From Citreicella sp. C3M06 (GTDB taxonomy: Bacteria > Pseudomonadota > Alphaproteobacteria > Rhodobacterales > Rhodobacteraceae): a stretch of DNA of 64,000 nucleotides. The stretch is from the NCBI RefSeq assembly GCF_018860705.1, contig NZ_JAHKQA010000102.1, positions 1 to 64,000 of the forward strand. Reading direction: 5' to 3'. A program made the translations under genes and the position numbers. This document shows, piece by piece, positions 1 to 7,738 of this stretch (within the stretch, counting starts at the first letter, position 1; each line of letters begins with the position of its first letter). The notes under the pieces are model-generated. The model ran no database searches and was not told the origin of the DNA. It saw only the letters and a list, made by a program, of their open reading frames with translations.

Positions 1-466
1 CCGATATGTGCAACAACGTCGGTTTTGGGTAAAGCGGTCGCCTGCATGACAGCGTCGAACGGCAGCTTGGTCCGCGCAGCCGACCTTGGACCGGCAAGAA
101 TGCTGCACAACGTGTCGAACGGCGGCTTCGAAGGGCCGCGCTGCAGTCAAGTTGAAGGTCGGCTTCGGGCCGAAACTGTCCGGCGACTCAAGGGATTACT
201 TGCTGCCGCGCCGACCAGCCCTTTTCTGCGAAGCTGCGATAAACGCCGCTCGATCTGCTTGCGCATTCGGGAGCCTCTGATCGCGTCTTCCCATGCCTCT
301 AGCTCACAGATTGAAGCGGGGAGGATAGTAGACCGTTGTCTCAGGTAATCGCTGTAGTGCGCGGTACCGCCTGTAACGCTTCCAAGCTACGTCAGCCTTG
401 CTGCCGCAAAGGAATAATTGTGGCCACTTGGGGAAGACTTCAGTGGCAATCCACACTTTTTCAAAC
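1..466. other. Non-coding left edge with decayed repeats
   Basis: I find no convincing gene here. Reading frames in this stretch have no ribosome-binding site and resemble no family I know. Two 15-nt copies of GTCGAACGGC(A/G)GCTT start at 54 and 114, exactly 60 bp apart. A small perfect hairpin (TCGGC/GCCGA) lies at 159-173. The base composition is visibly less GC-rich than the genes. It resembles the worn intergenic repeats often seen in Rhodobacteraceae, which is an impression from memory only. Confidence 0.4.
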
Positions 467-543
467 TGGTCGGGCTGAGAGGATTCGAACCTCCGACCCC
501 CTGCTCCCGAAGCAGGTGCGCTACCAGGCTGCGCTACAGCCCG
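467..543 (-). tRNA. tRNA-Pro (anticodon CGG)
   Basis: On the minus strand the sequence folds as a complete cloverleaf. The 7-bp acceptor stem CGGGCTG/CAGCCCG uses 537-543 and 471-477. The T-arm carries GGTTCGAATCC, and the anticodon stem CCTGC/GCAGG holds loop TTCGGGA, so the anticodon is CGG and reads the Pro codon CCG. The CCA end is encoded (467-469) after discriminator A. It stands alone, downstream of and on the same strand as the DMT transporter gene. Confidence 0.97.
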
Positions 544-588
544 ACCGTGGCGGGCGGAATAGCCCAGCCCGGCAGGCTTGGCAAGGGG

Positions 589-1566
589 TCATCGCGTGGT
601 TTCTTGCATGACTTTTTCGCGGCGCTTCATGGCACGGATCATCGGCCCCAGACGCAGCGAGGTGCCGGTCTCGAAACGAGAGCGGGTGCGCAGCACCGGG
701 GTGTTCTCGGAGACGCTCGTGCGACCTTCGCGCAGCACGATATAAACCCCCGACCCGATGATCAGCGCCGCCCCAAGCAGCGTCATCCCGTCCGGCCATT
801 CGGCAAAGAACAGCGCCCCGTACAGCGTCGCCCACAACATCTGGGAATATTGCATCGGCGCAACGATCACCGCCTCGCCCTTGCGATAGGCCGCGATCAG
901 CACCAGCCCCCCGACCAGCGCAAAGGCCGCCATGACGAACACCCCGCCCAGATGTTCCAGCGGCATCGGCTTGTAGACGAAGGGCAGCGCGCAGGCCATG
1001 ACGATGAAGTTGGTCGTCATCGGATAGATCATCAGCACGACCGAGCGTTCCTCATGGCCAATCTTGCGCACCACGATGGCCGAAAGCGCCCCAGACAACG
1101 CCCCCACCAGCGCCGCCGCATGGCCCAGCGTCAGCTCGGTGCCGCCGGGGCGCAACACCACCAGAACCCCCGCGAGGCCCACCAGCACCGCCAACCAGCG
1201 CCGCAGCCGCACCGTTTCGCCAAGGATGGGAATCGCCAGCACGGTGATCAGCAGCGGCTGCGCGAACAGGATCGCGTAGGTCTGCGCCAGCGGCAGCACG
1301 GAAAAGGCATAGAATACGCAAAAGCCGGTGATCACCGCCGAAACCGTGCGCAGCGCCGTCCACCATGGGTGGATCGGGCGCAGGTGGCCCGGCGTCGTGT
1401 CCCGGATCAGCATCAGGCTGACCAGCGGAAAGCTGAACAGCACCGAAAAGAACACGATCTGGAACGGCGCGTAATGGGCGCCAAGCATCTTCACGATCAC
1501 ATCGTGCGCCGAGAATATCCCGAAGGACAGCAGTGCGAACAGCGCACCTTTTGCGTTGTGGCTCAT
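589..1566 (-). CDS. DMT-superfamily (EamA) transporter
   Basis: A 325-residue integral membrane protein of the drug/metabolite transporter superfamily. About ten hydrophobic segments are arranged as two EamA repeats of five helices. The N-terminus runs straight into the first helix (GALFALLSFGIFSAHDVIVK), as is usual in the family. A conserved GE in ILGETVRLRRW ends the first repeat. Members of this family export amino acids, metabolites or drugs across the inner membrane, and the substrate cannot be told from sequence. The last 45 residues are a basic, hydrophilic cytoplasmic tail, longer than in most relatives. The gene lies between tRNA-Pro and leuB, is not obviously in an operon, and starts with ATG. 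Confidence 0.85.
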   Translation of the reverse strand: MSHNAKGALFALLSFGIFSAHDVIVKMLGAHYAPFQIVFFSVLFSFPLVSLMLIRDTTPGHLRPIHPWWTALRTVSAVITGFCVFYAFSVLPLAQTYAILFAQPLLITVLAIPILGETVRLRRWLAVLVGLAGVLVVLRPGGTELTLGHAAALVGALSGALSAIVVRKIGHEERSVVLMIYPMTTNFIVMACALPFVYKPMPLEHLGGVFVMAAFALVGGLVLIAAYRKGEAVIVAPMQYSQMLWATLYGALFFAEWPDGMTLLGAALIIGSGVYIVLREGRTSVSENTPVLRTRSRFETGTSLRLGPMIRAMKRREKVMQETTR

Positions 1567-1689
1567 GGCGGGAAGGTCCGGTGGATGAGTTGCAGAATTC
1601 GGGCCCGACTCGCACAGCCCTGCCCCTAGCTCTGAAAGCTTATCCCGCGATGGTCAACGCAGCGCTTTGCGCGCCTGCGAAGTTTCGCA

Positions 1690-1723
1690 CAAAGCCCCGC
1701 CCCCGTGCCTGTCACGGGGGCGG
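1690..1723 (-). terminator. Rho-independent terminator of leuB
   Basis: A perfect 11-bp stem, CCGCCCCCGTG (1697-1707) with CACGGGGGCGG (1713-1723), and a 5-nt loop. Read on the minus strand it lies just after the leuB stop and is followed by a short pyrimidine/T stretch (GGGGCTTTG). Confidence 0.75.
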
Positions 1724-1731
1724 TAGCGGTA

Positions 1732-2835
1732 TCAGAGGCTGGCGTCGAGCGCCGCAAGGATCGCATCGCCCATGCCGCTGGTCGACACCGGGGTCACGCC
1801 CTCTTCGCCCAGCAGATCAGCGGTGCGCACACCATCCGCCAGCACCTTGTTCACTGCGGCTTCAAGCCGCTCGGCCTCCTCGCCCAGATCGAAGCTGTAG
1901 CGCAGCGCCATGGCAAAGCTCAGCACGCAGGCGATGGGGTTGGCCTTGCCCTGACCGGCGATATCGGGGGCCGAGCCGTGCACCGGCTCGTAAAGCGCCT
2001 TGGGGCGGCCATTGTCCATCGGCGCGCCAAGCGAGGCCGACGGCAGCATCCCCAGCGAACCGGTCAGCATCGCGGCAGCATCCGACAAAAGGTCGCCAAA
2101 CAGGTTGTCGGTGACGATCACGTCGAACTGCTTGGGCCAGCGCACCAGCTGCATCGCGCCGGCGTCGGCATACATGTGGCTCAGTTCGACCTCGGGGTAC
2201 TCCTTGCCGACCTCGGTGACCACCTCGCGCCAGAGAATGCCCGATTCCATCACATTGGCCTTCTCCATCGAGCAGACCTTCTTGCCGCGCTTCATCGCCA
2301 GCTCGAACGCCGAGCGCGCCACCCGGTCGATTTCCGACTCGGTGTAGCGCTGGGTGTTAATGCCGACGCGCTCGTTGCCCTCCTCGATGATGCCGCGCGG
2401 CTCGCCGAAATAAATGCCCGAGGTCAGCTCGCGCACGATCATGATATCGAGGCCCGCAACCACATCGCGCTTGAGCGACGAGAAATCCGCCAGCGCGTCA
2501 AAGCACTGCGCAGGGCGCAGGTTGGCGAAGAGGTCCATTTCCTTGCGCAGGCGCAGCAGGCCGCGCTCGGGCTTTACCGAGAAATCCAGAACGTCGTATT
2601 TCGGCCCGCCCACAGCGCCCAGCAGCACCGCATCGACCGATTGCGCCTTCGCCATGGTGTCATCGTGCAGCGGCGTGCCGTGCGCGTCATAGGCCGCGCC
2701 GCCGACCAGATCCTCGGATACGTCGAAGGTGATGCCGCGCTTGTCGCCGTACCAGCCGATGATCCGCTGCACTTCGGCCATGACTTCGGGGCCGATGCCG
2801 TCACCCGGCAGGATCAGAAGCGAAGGGTTGCTCAT
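1732..2835 (-). CDS. leuB: 3-isopropylmalate dehydrogenase
   Basis: A 367-residue NAD+-dependent enzyme that oxidatively decarboxylates 3-isopropylmalate to 2-oxoisocaproate, the third dedicated step of leucine synthesis. The N-terminus has the family start [16 protein letters not shown]. The metal/substrate-binding aspartates lie in [20 protein letters not shown], followed by the typical [12 protein letters not shown]. The length matches the family. The ATG has a purine-rich GAGGAGAGG site upstream. A strong hairpin terminator follows. leuD and leuC are 4-6 kb away on the same strand, so the three genes are not one operon in this organism. Confidence 0.97.
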   Translation of the reverse strand: MSNPSLLILPGDGIGPEVMAEVQRIIGWYGDKRGITFDVSEDLVGGAAYDAHGTPLHDDTMAKAQSVDAVLLGAVGGPKYDVLDFSVKPERGLLRLRKEMDLFANLRPAQCFDALADFSSLKRDVVAGLDIMIVRELTSGIYFGEPRGIIEEGNERVGINTQRYTESEIDRVARSAFELAMKRGKKVCSMEKANVMESGILWREVVTEVGKEYPEVELSHMYADAGAMQLVRWPKQFDVIVTDNLFGDLLSDAAAMLTGSLGMLPSASLGAPMDNGRPKALYEPVHGSAPDIAGQGKANPIACVLSFAMALRYSFDLGEEAERLEAAVNKVLADGVRTADLLGEEGVTPVSTSGMGDAILAALDASL

Positions 2836-2901
2836 GAGACGTGTCCTCTCCTCGGAATTGTCCCGTTTCGCCTAGCCTTCCGCGCGGTGATGGTCAAGAA
2901 A

Positions 2902-3972
2902 TCAGGGCAGATCGAGGGTGACCAGCACCATGCGGTGCGGATCATCGACGATCGGAGGCCGGGTTTGCGCGTCCAGCACGGTGAGCGTGGCCGAGGGCAG
3001 GATATAGCTGACCCGCATCGGGCCGGTCTGCTCCCAGATAACCGTGTCGGTGCCGGGCAGCGGATCTTGCAGGCGCGGATCGTCAAGCGCGGCGCGGATC
3101 GCGTCGTGGCGCCCTTCGCCGCGCGCCGGGTCGATATTGGCATCGCCGATCAGCACCGGGATCTGCGGCGGCGCGCCAAGCGCCCCGTCGAGCAGCCGCA
3201 GCCACAGCGCCAGCTCATCCGCGCCGCGCCGGCCATTGCGATCATCGGGGCCGTCAAACACCGGCGGGGTGGCATGCCATGCCAGCAGCGACAGCGGCGG
3301 CTCGCTGTCCAGTCGCAGCTGCCAATGCGCCGACGACGACAGCCGTTGCAGATCCGGCGCAGGGTCTTCGGCGATGCGCAGATTGCCCGGCAGATCGGCC
3401 CAGAGCAGCGCCGAGAAATCACGTTCCAGCGTCACCGGCAGCCGCGACAGCACCGCCATGCCGCCCTGCCCGGAAAATTCCCCGTAGCCCTGCGCATCCC
3501 CGGCGCCGCCAAGCCGCCCGTCGCCATCCAGATCCAGCCCGGTTGGCATGCCGCTGTTGGGCCGCGCCGTGAGTCGATAGGGATAGACCGCGCCCGCCTC
3601 AGCCAGCATCCTCGCAAGCTGCGCAAGTGCCACGCCGTCGTGATCATGATCGATGTCGGTCAGCAGCAGCACATCAGGATCGGCTTGCGCAATCTCGCCA
3701 ACCACAGGCCCGAGTTTTCCCTTGAGCAGGTCGCGCAGCAGCAGCCCGGGCCCCTTGCGCGTCAGATCGACATTCCAGGTTGCCAGCGTCACAGGCTCTG
3801 CCCGCAGCGGAGGCGCCCAGAGGCACAGCCAGAGACAGGCCCAGAGCAGAGGGGTCAGACAGCCTGCAAATCGGCCTGCTCGTAGGCGCGACGACGCTTT
3901 TCCTCGATCAGTTCGGCGATACGCATCAGCGCGATGCCTCGCATGATCAAGCTTGCCGGAAGAAAGGCCCAT
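2902..3972 (-). CDS. Secreted endonuclease/exonuclease/phosphatase-family protein
   Basis: This has the fold of metal-dependent phosphodiesterases and DNase I-like nucleases. Visible family landmarks are TWNVDLTRKG near the start, DPDVLLLTDIDHDHDG, GGMAVLSRLPV, LIGDANIDPARGEG (the GDxN motif) and a C-terminal DPHRMVLVTLDLP in place of the usual SDHxxV. A hydrophobic segment ending APPLRAEP looks like a signal peptide, so it probably acts in the periplasm or outside. The only ATG puts 38 arginine-rich residues before that segment and overlaps the upstream gene by 118 bp. No GTG or TTG lies in frame closer to the signal, so the true start is uncertain. The substrate is unknown. Confidence 0.8.
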   Translation of the reverse strand: MGLSSGKLDHARHRADAYRRTDRGKASSRLRAGRFAGCLTPLLWACLWLCLWAPPLRAEPVTLATWNVDLTRKGPGLLLRDLLKGKLGPVVGEIAQADPDVLLLTDIDHDHDGVALAQLARMLAEAGAVYPYRLTARPNSGMPTGLDLDGDGRLGGAGDAQGYGEFSGQGGMAVLSRLPVTLERDFSALLWADLPGNLRIAEDPAPDLQRLSSSAHWQLRLDSEPPLSLLAWHATPPVFDGPDDRNGRRGADELALWLRLLDGALGAPPQIPVLIGDANIDPARGEGRHDAIRAALDDPRLQDPLPGTDTVIWEQTGPMRVSYILPSATLTVLDAQTRPPIVDDPHRMVLVTLDLP

Positions 3973-4685
3973 GCACTCATCGTCCAGATCAGGGTCTGCG
4001 GTTCGGTCAACGAGATCGGATCGATGATCTCGGTCGCCATCTTCATGATGGCGGGGATCAGGAATGGCAGAAGAAACCCTAAGGCCACGTTAACTTTGCC
4101 GTCCCGCTTGAGCCGATACAGCACATCCTTGCCCACCGCCGGATCGAACAGCGGCAGGTTGATCCAGAAATTGAATGCCCCGCGCCGGACCGGCCAGTCG
4201 AGCACCCGCACCATGAAAATGAAAGAGGTGATCGCCACCAGCGACACCAGATAGGACAGCCCGGCACCGGTACGCATCATGTCGATCTGGCGCGGCGTCA
4301 TCTCGTCGGTGGCGACAAGCACCATCAAGCGCACCGGCGAATAGGGGAAATCCAGCAGATTGCCCACGCCACTGCCCACATGCTCGAACAGCAGGCTGAG
4401 CGAACTCGGATGCGTCTCGCCCCGGCCGATGAGGGTCAGTGTCAGAACGGTGAAGAGCAGCGCCAGAAAGCGGATGCGGTTGAACGGCGGCGCATCGCGG
4501 AATTCGATGATCGACGGATAGTCGCCGACGTATTCTACAAAGGTCAGAAGGGCAGCGACAAGCGCTACCAGCGCAATGATCTGCGCGCCGTCCTGCGAGC
4601 GCTCGGCGAGAAAGAGCGCCGGCATTGCCACGAGCAATGCGATAAGTACGGCACGCGCGCCCGCGTGCACCATCCGGCTGATCAC
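3855..4685 (-). CDS. Conserved integral membrane protein, function unknown
   Basis: About 276 residues with six or so hydrophobic helices, for example VLIALLVAMPALFLAE, LALLFTVLTLTLIG, YLVSLVAITSFIFMV and FLPFLIPAIMKMA. It has a charged, arginine-rich cytoplasmic C-terminus (EEKRRRAYEQADLQ). I do not recognise a named family. The reading frame is open further up to 4922, but that extension is low-complexity and hydrophilic. I chose the GTG at 4683-4685 because AAGGGG lies about 8 nt upstream; the ATG at 4671-4673 is the other good candidate. Its 3' end overlaps the secreted phosphodiesterase gene, which suggests co-transcription. Confidence 0.7.
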   Translation of the reverse strand: MISRMVHAGARAVLIALLVAMPALFLAERSQDGAQIIALVALVAALLTFVEYVGDYPSIIEFRDAPPFNRIRFLALLFTVLTLTLIGRGETHPSSLSLLFEHVGSGVGNLLDFPYSPVRLMVLVATDEMTPRQIDMMRTGAGLSYLVSLVAITSFIFMVRVLDWPVRRGAFNFWINLPLFDPAVGKDVLYRLKRDGKVNVALGFLLPFLIPAIMKMATEIIDPISLTEPQTLIWTMSAWAFLPASLIMRGIALMRIAELIEEKRRRAYEQADLQAV

Positions 4686-5051
4686 TGCTTTCTGCCCCTT
4701 CGGTCCGGCCGGGCGTGGCCTGATGCCATGCCCTGAATTGTACCCGACCCCGCCTTTGCGACGGCTTGCCTCATTCTTGCCCAATTTTTGCCGCCTTTCG
4801 CCACGCTCAGCAAGGAGTGGTTCCGTAAGACAGCCGAAACCGGGCATTTTCGTGAATGAATCGGTGCGTTTTTGCATCAATTTTTCTGAAATTTCGGCGC
4901 GATACGCGATCGCACACAACATTTTACGGCTGCAGGGCGCCGCAGCACGTCACCGGCTTAATCCAGTCCGATTTGATGCAGCGCATGGCCGCCCTGCGAA
5001 AACAGGCCTTGATAGGATACCGACTGCTGACGTCTGGAAAGGACCACCCTG
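4686..5051. other. Divergent intergenic region
   Basis: This separates the minus-strand membrane protein gene from the plus-strand CoA-transferase operon, so it must hold both promoters. The part around 4840-4925 is noticeably AT-rich (runs such as TTTTTGCATCAATTTTTCTG). I could not place -35/-10 boxes with confidence, and I see no gene. Confidence 0.4.
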
Positions 5052-5705
5052 ATGCATCTGGCAATAACCTTGGAAGAGGCCGTGGCAATGATCCCCGACG
5101 GCGCCCGCGTGATGCTATCCGGCTTCATGGGCGTCGGCACTCCGGACGGGCTGGTACATGCGCTGGCGGCCTCCGGCAAAAAGGACCTGACGATGATCGT
5201 AAACGATGCCGCCCGGCCAGACACCGGGGTTGGACCATTGGTCACAGCAGGCTGCGTGCGCAAGTTCATCGGCAGCCACATCGGGGTGAACCCGGATGTG
5301 CAGGAAAAGATGCGCTCAGCCGAGATAGAGGTCGAACTGGTGCCGCAGGGAACCCTTGTCGAACGCATCCGCGCCGCCGGCATGGGGCTGGGCGGGATCC
5401 TGACGCCGACCGGCCTGGGCACGCTGATCGCAGATGGAAAGCAAGTGATCGAGGTCGACGGCAAGCCGTTCCTGCTGGAAAAACCACTGCGCGCGGATTT
5501 TGCGCTGATCGCGGCGCGCAGCTGCGATTACGTGGGCAACCTGACCTACATGCTGTCCGCGACGAACTTCAACCCGATCATGGCGCTTGCCGCTGACGTG
5601 GTGATCGCCGAACCCGAAGAAATCGTGCCCGTCGGAGTCATCCCTCCGGACGCGGTAAAGACGCCGGGGATTTTGGTCGATCACGTGATCAAGAGGACAG
5701 CGTAA
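5052..5705 (+). CDS. atoD: 3-oxoacid CoA-transferase, alpha subunit
   Basis: A 217-residue family I CoA-transferase alpha subunit. Such enzymes move CoA between acyl-CoAs and short-chain acids such as acetoacetate, acetate or butyrate. The CoA-binding glycine-rich segment is SGFMGVGTPDGLVHAL (about residues 23-38). Also present are GSHIGVNP, VPQGTLVERIRAAG and the GGILTPTGLGT loop typical of AtoD/ScoA. The stop overlaps the start of the beta subunit (TAATG), so the two are translationally coupled. The acceptor acid is not fixed by sequence, and an acetate- or butyrate-type enzyme is as likely as a succinyl-CoA type. Confidence 0.9.
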   Translation: MHLAITLEEAVAMIPDGARVMLSGFMGVGTPDGLVHALAASGKKDLTMIVNDAARPDTGVGPLVTAGCVRKFIGSHIGVNPDVQEKMRSAEIEVELVPQGTLVERIRAAGMGLGGILTPTGLGTLIADGKQVIEVDGKPFLLEKPLRADFALIAARSCDYVGNLTYMLSATNFNPIMALAADVVIAEPEEIVPVGVIPPDAVKTPGILVDHVIKRTA

Positions 5706-6385
5706 TGGTGGATTTCGAAACCATGGACCCCAAGGAAATCATCGCGCGGCGCGTGTCGCTCGAAATTCGCCCGAAAACGCTGGTGAACCTTGGCATCGGC
5801 ATTCCGACGCTGGTGTCAGACCATCTGGATGAAAGCCTCGGGGTGTTCTTCCAGTCCGAAAATGGCGTGGTGGGCCTTGGCCACCGCCCACCCGAAGGCA
5901 TGACAGACAGACACCTGACCGACGCGGGCGGCAGTTTCACCTCGGCAGTGCCCGGGGCTTCGATCATCGATTCCGCGTTTTCCTTCGGCCTGATCCGGGG
6001 CGGGCATCTCGATCTGACCGTGCTCGGAGGATTGCAGGTAGATGCCAAGGGCCACCTTGCCAACTGGATGATTCCCGGCAAGTTCGTGCCCGGCATGGGC
6101 GGCGCGATGGATCTCGTGACGGGTGCGAAAAAGGTGATCGTGGCGATGATCCACACCGCCAAAGGGGTGTCAAAGATCGTTCCGGAATGCACGCTGCCAC
6201 TGACGTCGCAGCGGCGGGTGAACCTGATTGTCACCGAGATGGCGGTGATGGCCCCCCTTGATGACGGGCTTCACCTTCTGGAAACCGGCCCTGGCTACAG
6301 CGTCGAGGAAGTGATCGCCGCCACCGATGCAGAGCTGGTAATCAAAGGGGATGTGCCTCAGATGAACTTGTCGCTGTCGGTCTGA
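5705..6385 (+). CDS. atoA: 3-oxoacid CoA-transferase, beta subunit
   Basis: A 226-residue family I CoA-transferase beta subunit, the partner of the preceding gene. The catalytic glutamate that forms the glutamyl-CoA thioester is in SENGVVGLG (Glu52). NLGIGIPTLV near residue 28 and GGLQVDAKGHLANWMIPG with GMGGAMDLVTGAKK further on are signatures of the subunit. It overlaps the alpha gene by one base. With the thiolase at 11.2 kb it could feed 3-oxoacids or short-chain acids into acetyl-CoA, but the two loci are not linked in one operon. Confidence 0.9.
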   Translation: MVDFETMDPKEIIARRVSLEIRPKTLVNLGIGIPTLVSDHLDESLGVFFQSENGVVGLGHRPPEGMTDRHLTDAGGSFTSAVPGASIIDSAFSFGLIRGGHLDLTVLGGLQVDAKGHLANWMIPGKFVPGMGGAMDLVTGAKKVIVAMIHTAKGVSKIVPECTLPLTSQRRVNLIVTEMAVMAPLDDGLHLLETGPGYSVEEVIAATDAELVIKGDVPQMNLSLSV

Positions 6386-6420
6386 CGACGCTTCGGATCG
6401 ACATACCGCGATCCGATTCA

Positions 6421-6510
6421 CCGGGGGTTTCACCCCCGGACCCCCAGGATATTTCAGGCCAGAAGAAACAGGGGAGCAGCACTCTGATTTCTTCTGGCTC
6501 TAAATATCCC
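6421..6510. repeat. REP-like palindromic intergenic element
   Basis: After the CoA-transferase operon there are two nested structures. The first is a perfect 7-bp hairpin CCGGGGG-TTTCA-CCCCCGG (6421-6439). The second is a large inverted repeat whose left arm (6447-6468) begins GGATATTT and ends GCCAGAAGAAA, and whose right arm (6488-6510) is its near-perfect complement, with an 18-nt middle. Elements of this look recur between genes in many Rhodobacteraceae genomes (from memory). It may also end transcription from either side. Confidence 0.65.
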
Positions 6511-6558
6511 CGCCGGAGGCATCCCGTCCCGACAACATGCGCATCGGCCGAAACGACG

Positions 6559-6585
6559 AAAGGCGGGGCAAACAACCCCGCCTTT
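6559..6585 (-). terminator. Rho-independent terminator of leuD
   Basis: A perfect 10-bp stem AAAGGCGGGG/CCCCGCCTTT with a 7-nt loop, just downstream of the leuD stop on the minus strand. The stem ends in TTT and is followed by CGTCGTTTC. Confidence 0.75.
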
Positions 6586-6605
6586 GCAATCCGAGCTGTC
6601 TGCGT

Positions 6606-7211
6606 TCAGACCCAAGGGCGACTTTGGGCAGCCTGAGCTTCGAAACTGTCAATCGCGCCGACTTTTTCCATCGTCAGGCCGATGTCGTCGAGTCCTTCGA
6701 GCAGGCAATGTTTCTTGAAGGCGTCGATCTCGAAAGAGAATGTCTCGCCGTCCGACGTGGTGACAACCTGGTTCTCGAGGTCCACGGTCATGCGGGCATT
6801 GGCGCCTTTTTCCGCGTCCTTCATCAGCACGTCGACCGCTTCTTGCGGCAGCACGATGGGCAGCATGCCGTTCTTGAAGCAGTTGTTGTAGAAGATATCG
6901 GCGAACGAGGTCGAGATGATTGCCTTGATCCCGAAGTCGGCCAGCGCCCAAGGCGCGTGCTCGCGCGACGAGCCACAGCCAAAGTTATCACCGGCGACGA
7001 TCACCTGTGCCGCGCGGTAGGCGGGCCGGTTCAGCACGAACTCCGGGTTCTCCGAGCCGTCTTGGTTGTAGCGCATTTCGTCGAAGGCGTGTACGCCGAG
7101 GCCTGAGCGTTTGATCGTCTTCAGGAACTGCTTGGGGATGATCATGTCGGTGTCGATGTTCACCAGCGGCATCGGTGCTGCGATTCCGGTGAGCTTCTCG
7201 AATTTTTCCAT
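6606..7211 (-). CDS. leuD: 3-isopropylmalate dehydratase, small subunit
   Basis: A 201-residue small subunit of isopropylmalate isomerase, which with LeuC converts 2- to 3-isopropylmalate in leucine synthesis. The signature [16 protein letters not shown] is clear, as are the N-terminal [17 protein letters not shown] and [11 protein letters not shown]. The length is normal. The ATG follows AGGAGAAGACGCC, a good ribosome-binding site. It is on the same strand as leuC, about 530 bp downstream of it, with a gene remnant and the leuC terminator in between, so leuC and leuD are probably transcribed separately. Confidence 0.96.
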   Translation of the reverse strand: MEKFEKLTGIAAPMPLVNIDTDMIIPKQFLKTIKRSGLGVHAFDEMRYNQDGSENPEFVLNRPAYRAAQVIVAGDNFGCGSSREHAPWALADFGIKAIISTSFADIFYNNCFKNGMLPIVLPQEAVDVLMKDAEKGANARMTVDLENQVVTTSDGETFSFEIDAFKKHCLLEGLDDIGLTMEKVGAIDSFEAQAAQSRPWV

Positions 7212-7473
7212 GGCGTCTTCTCCTGGCCCCGCCCCGTGCGGATCCAGATTTCCCTATGACAAATCCGCGCGCGCGACAAGCATCGCAGGCCCCCGCGCGG
7301 TGAAAACGCCCGTGCGCGGCGGGTGGCCGCATGTCTGCCGAAGGTCATCACGATCAGCGGATCATCCAAAGCCCGGAAAATCCGAAGCGCCCTTCTGGCG
7401 GGACGTCGACCTTCTGCGCAAGGAACGGCTTGACTGCCAAGACGGTTGCTCCGGAACGCCAGAAGAGTCTCAC

Positions 7474-7674
7474 ATGAGTTCCGAAGAAGGCATCTGCGTC
7501 GCGTGAGACTCGGGCAATGGTACCGGAACCGGCACCGTGGCAAAGGTCTGCACCCGCAAGACCACTCTCAAGATCGAGGGTGCCGAGATCACCCGCGATG
7601 GGTCGGCCTACGGCATTGCCCAGCAGCACGGCGACGGAGCTGTCAAGTCGCACAGCGCATTGCGCAAGGCGTGA
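7474..7674 (+). pseudogene. Remnant of a DUF2945 (TUDOR-like) small protein gene
   Basis: An ATG at 7474 opens a 66-codon frame that is interrupted by TGA at codon 11 (7504-7506). It then continues in the same frame as DSGNGTGTGTVAKV, RKTTLKIEGAEITRDGSA and DGAVKSHSALRKA, ending at 7674. This is close to the DUF2945 / hypervirulence-associated TUDOR-domain family as I remember it, whose members read roughly GDxVxWxWGxGTxxGxVxxx and end in DGDxVLKSxSELxKA. The TGA falls where the family has the conserved Trp. The stretch after GSA also lacks a few residues. One nonsense change plus small deletions point to a decayed gene. Confidence 0.65.
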
Positions 7675-7686
7675 CGCTCGGCATGC

Positions 7687-7717
7687 AAAAGCCGCGCCCG
7701 AGAATTTCGGGCGCGGC
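7687..7717 (-). terminator. Rho-independent terminator of leuC
   Basis: A perfect 11-bp stem GCCGCGCCCGA/TCGGGCGCGGC (7691-7717) with a 5-nt loop. On the minus strand it is followed by TTTTGC, about 20 bp past the leuC stop. Confidence 0.85.
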
Positions 7718-7738
7718 CAAGTCAGGTCTTGTACCGGA

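Noticed and set aside
467-543. tRNA-Pro as an attachment site for an integrated element
   Set aside because: No integrase gene, no second copy of the tRNA 3' end and no change of gene content to a mobile type was seen on either side.
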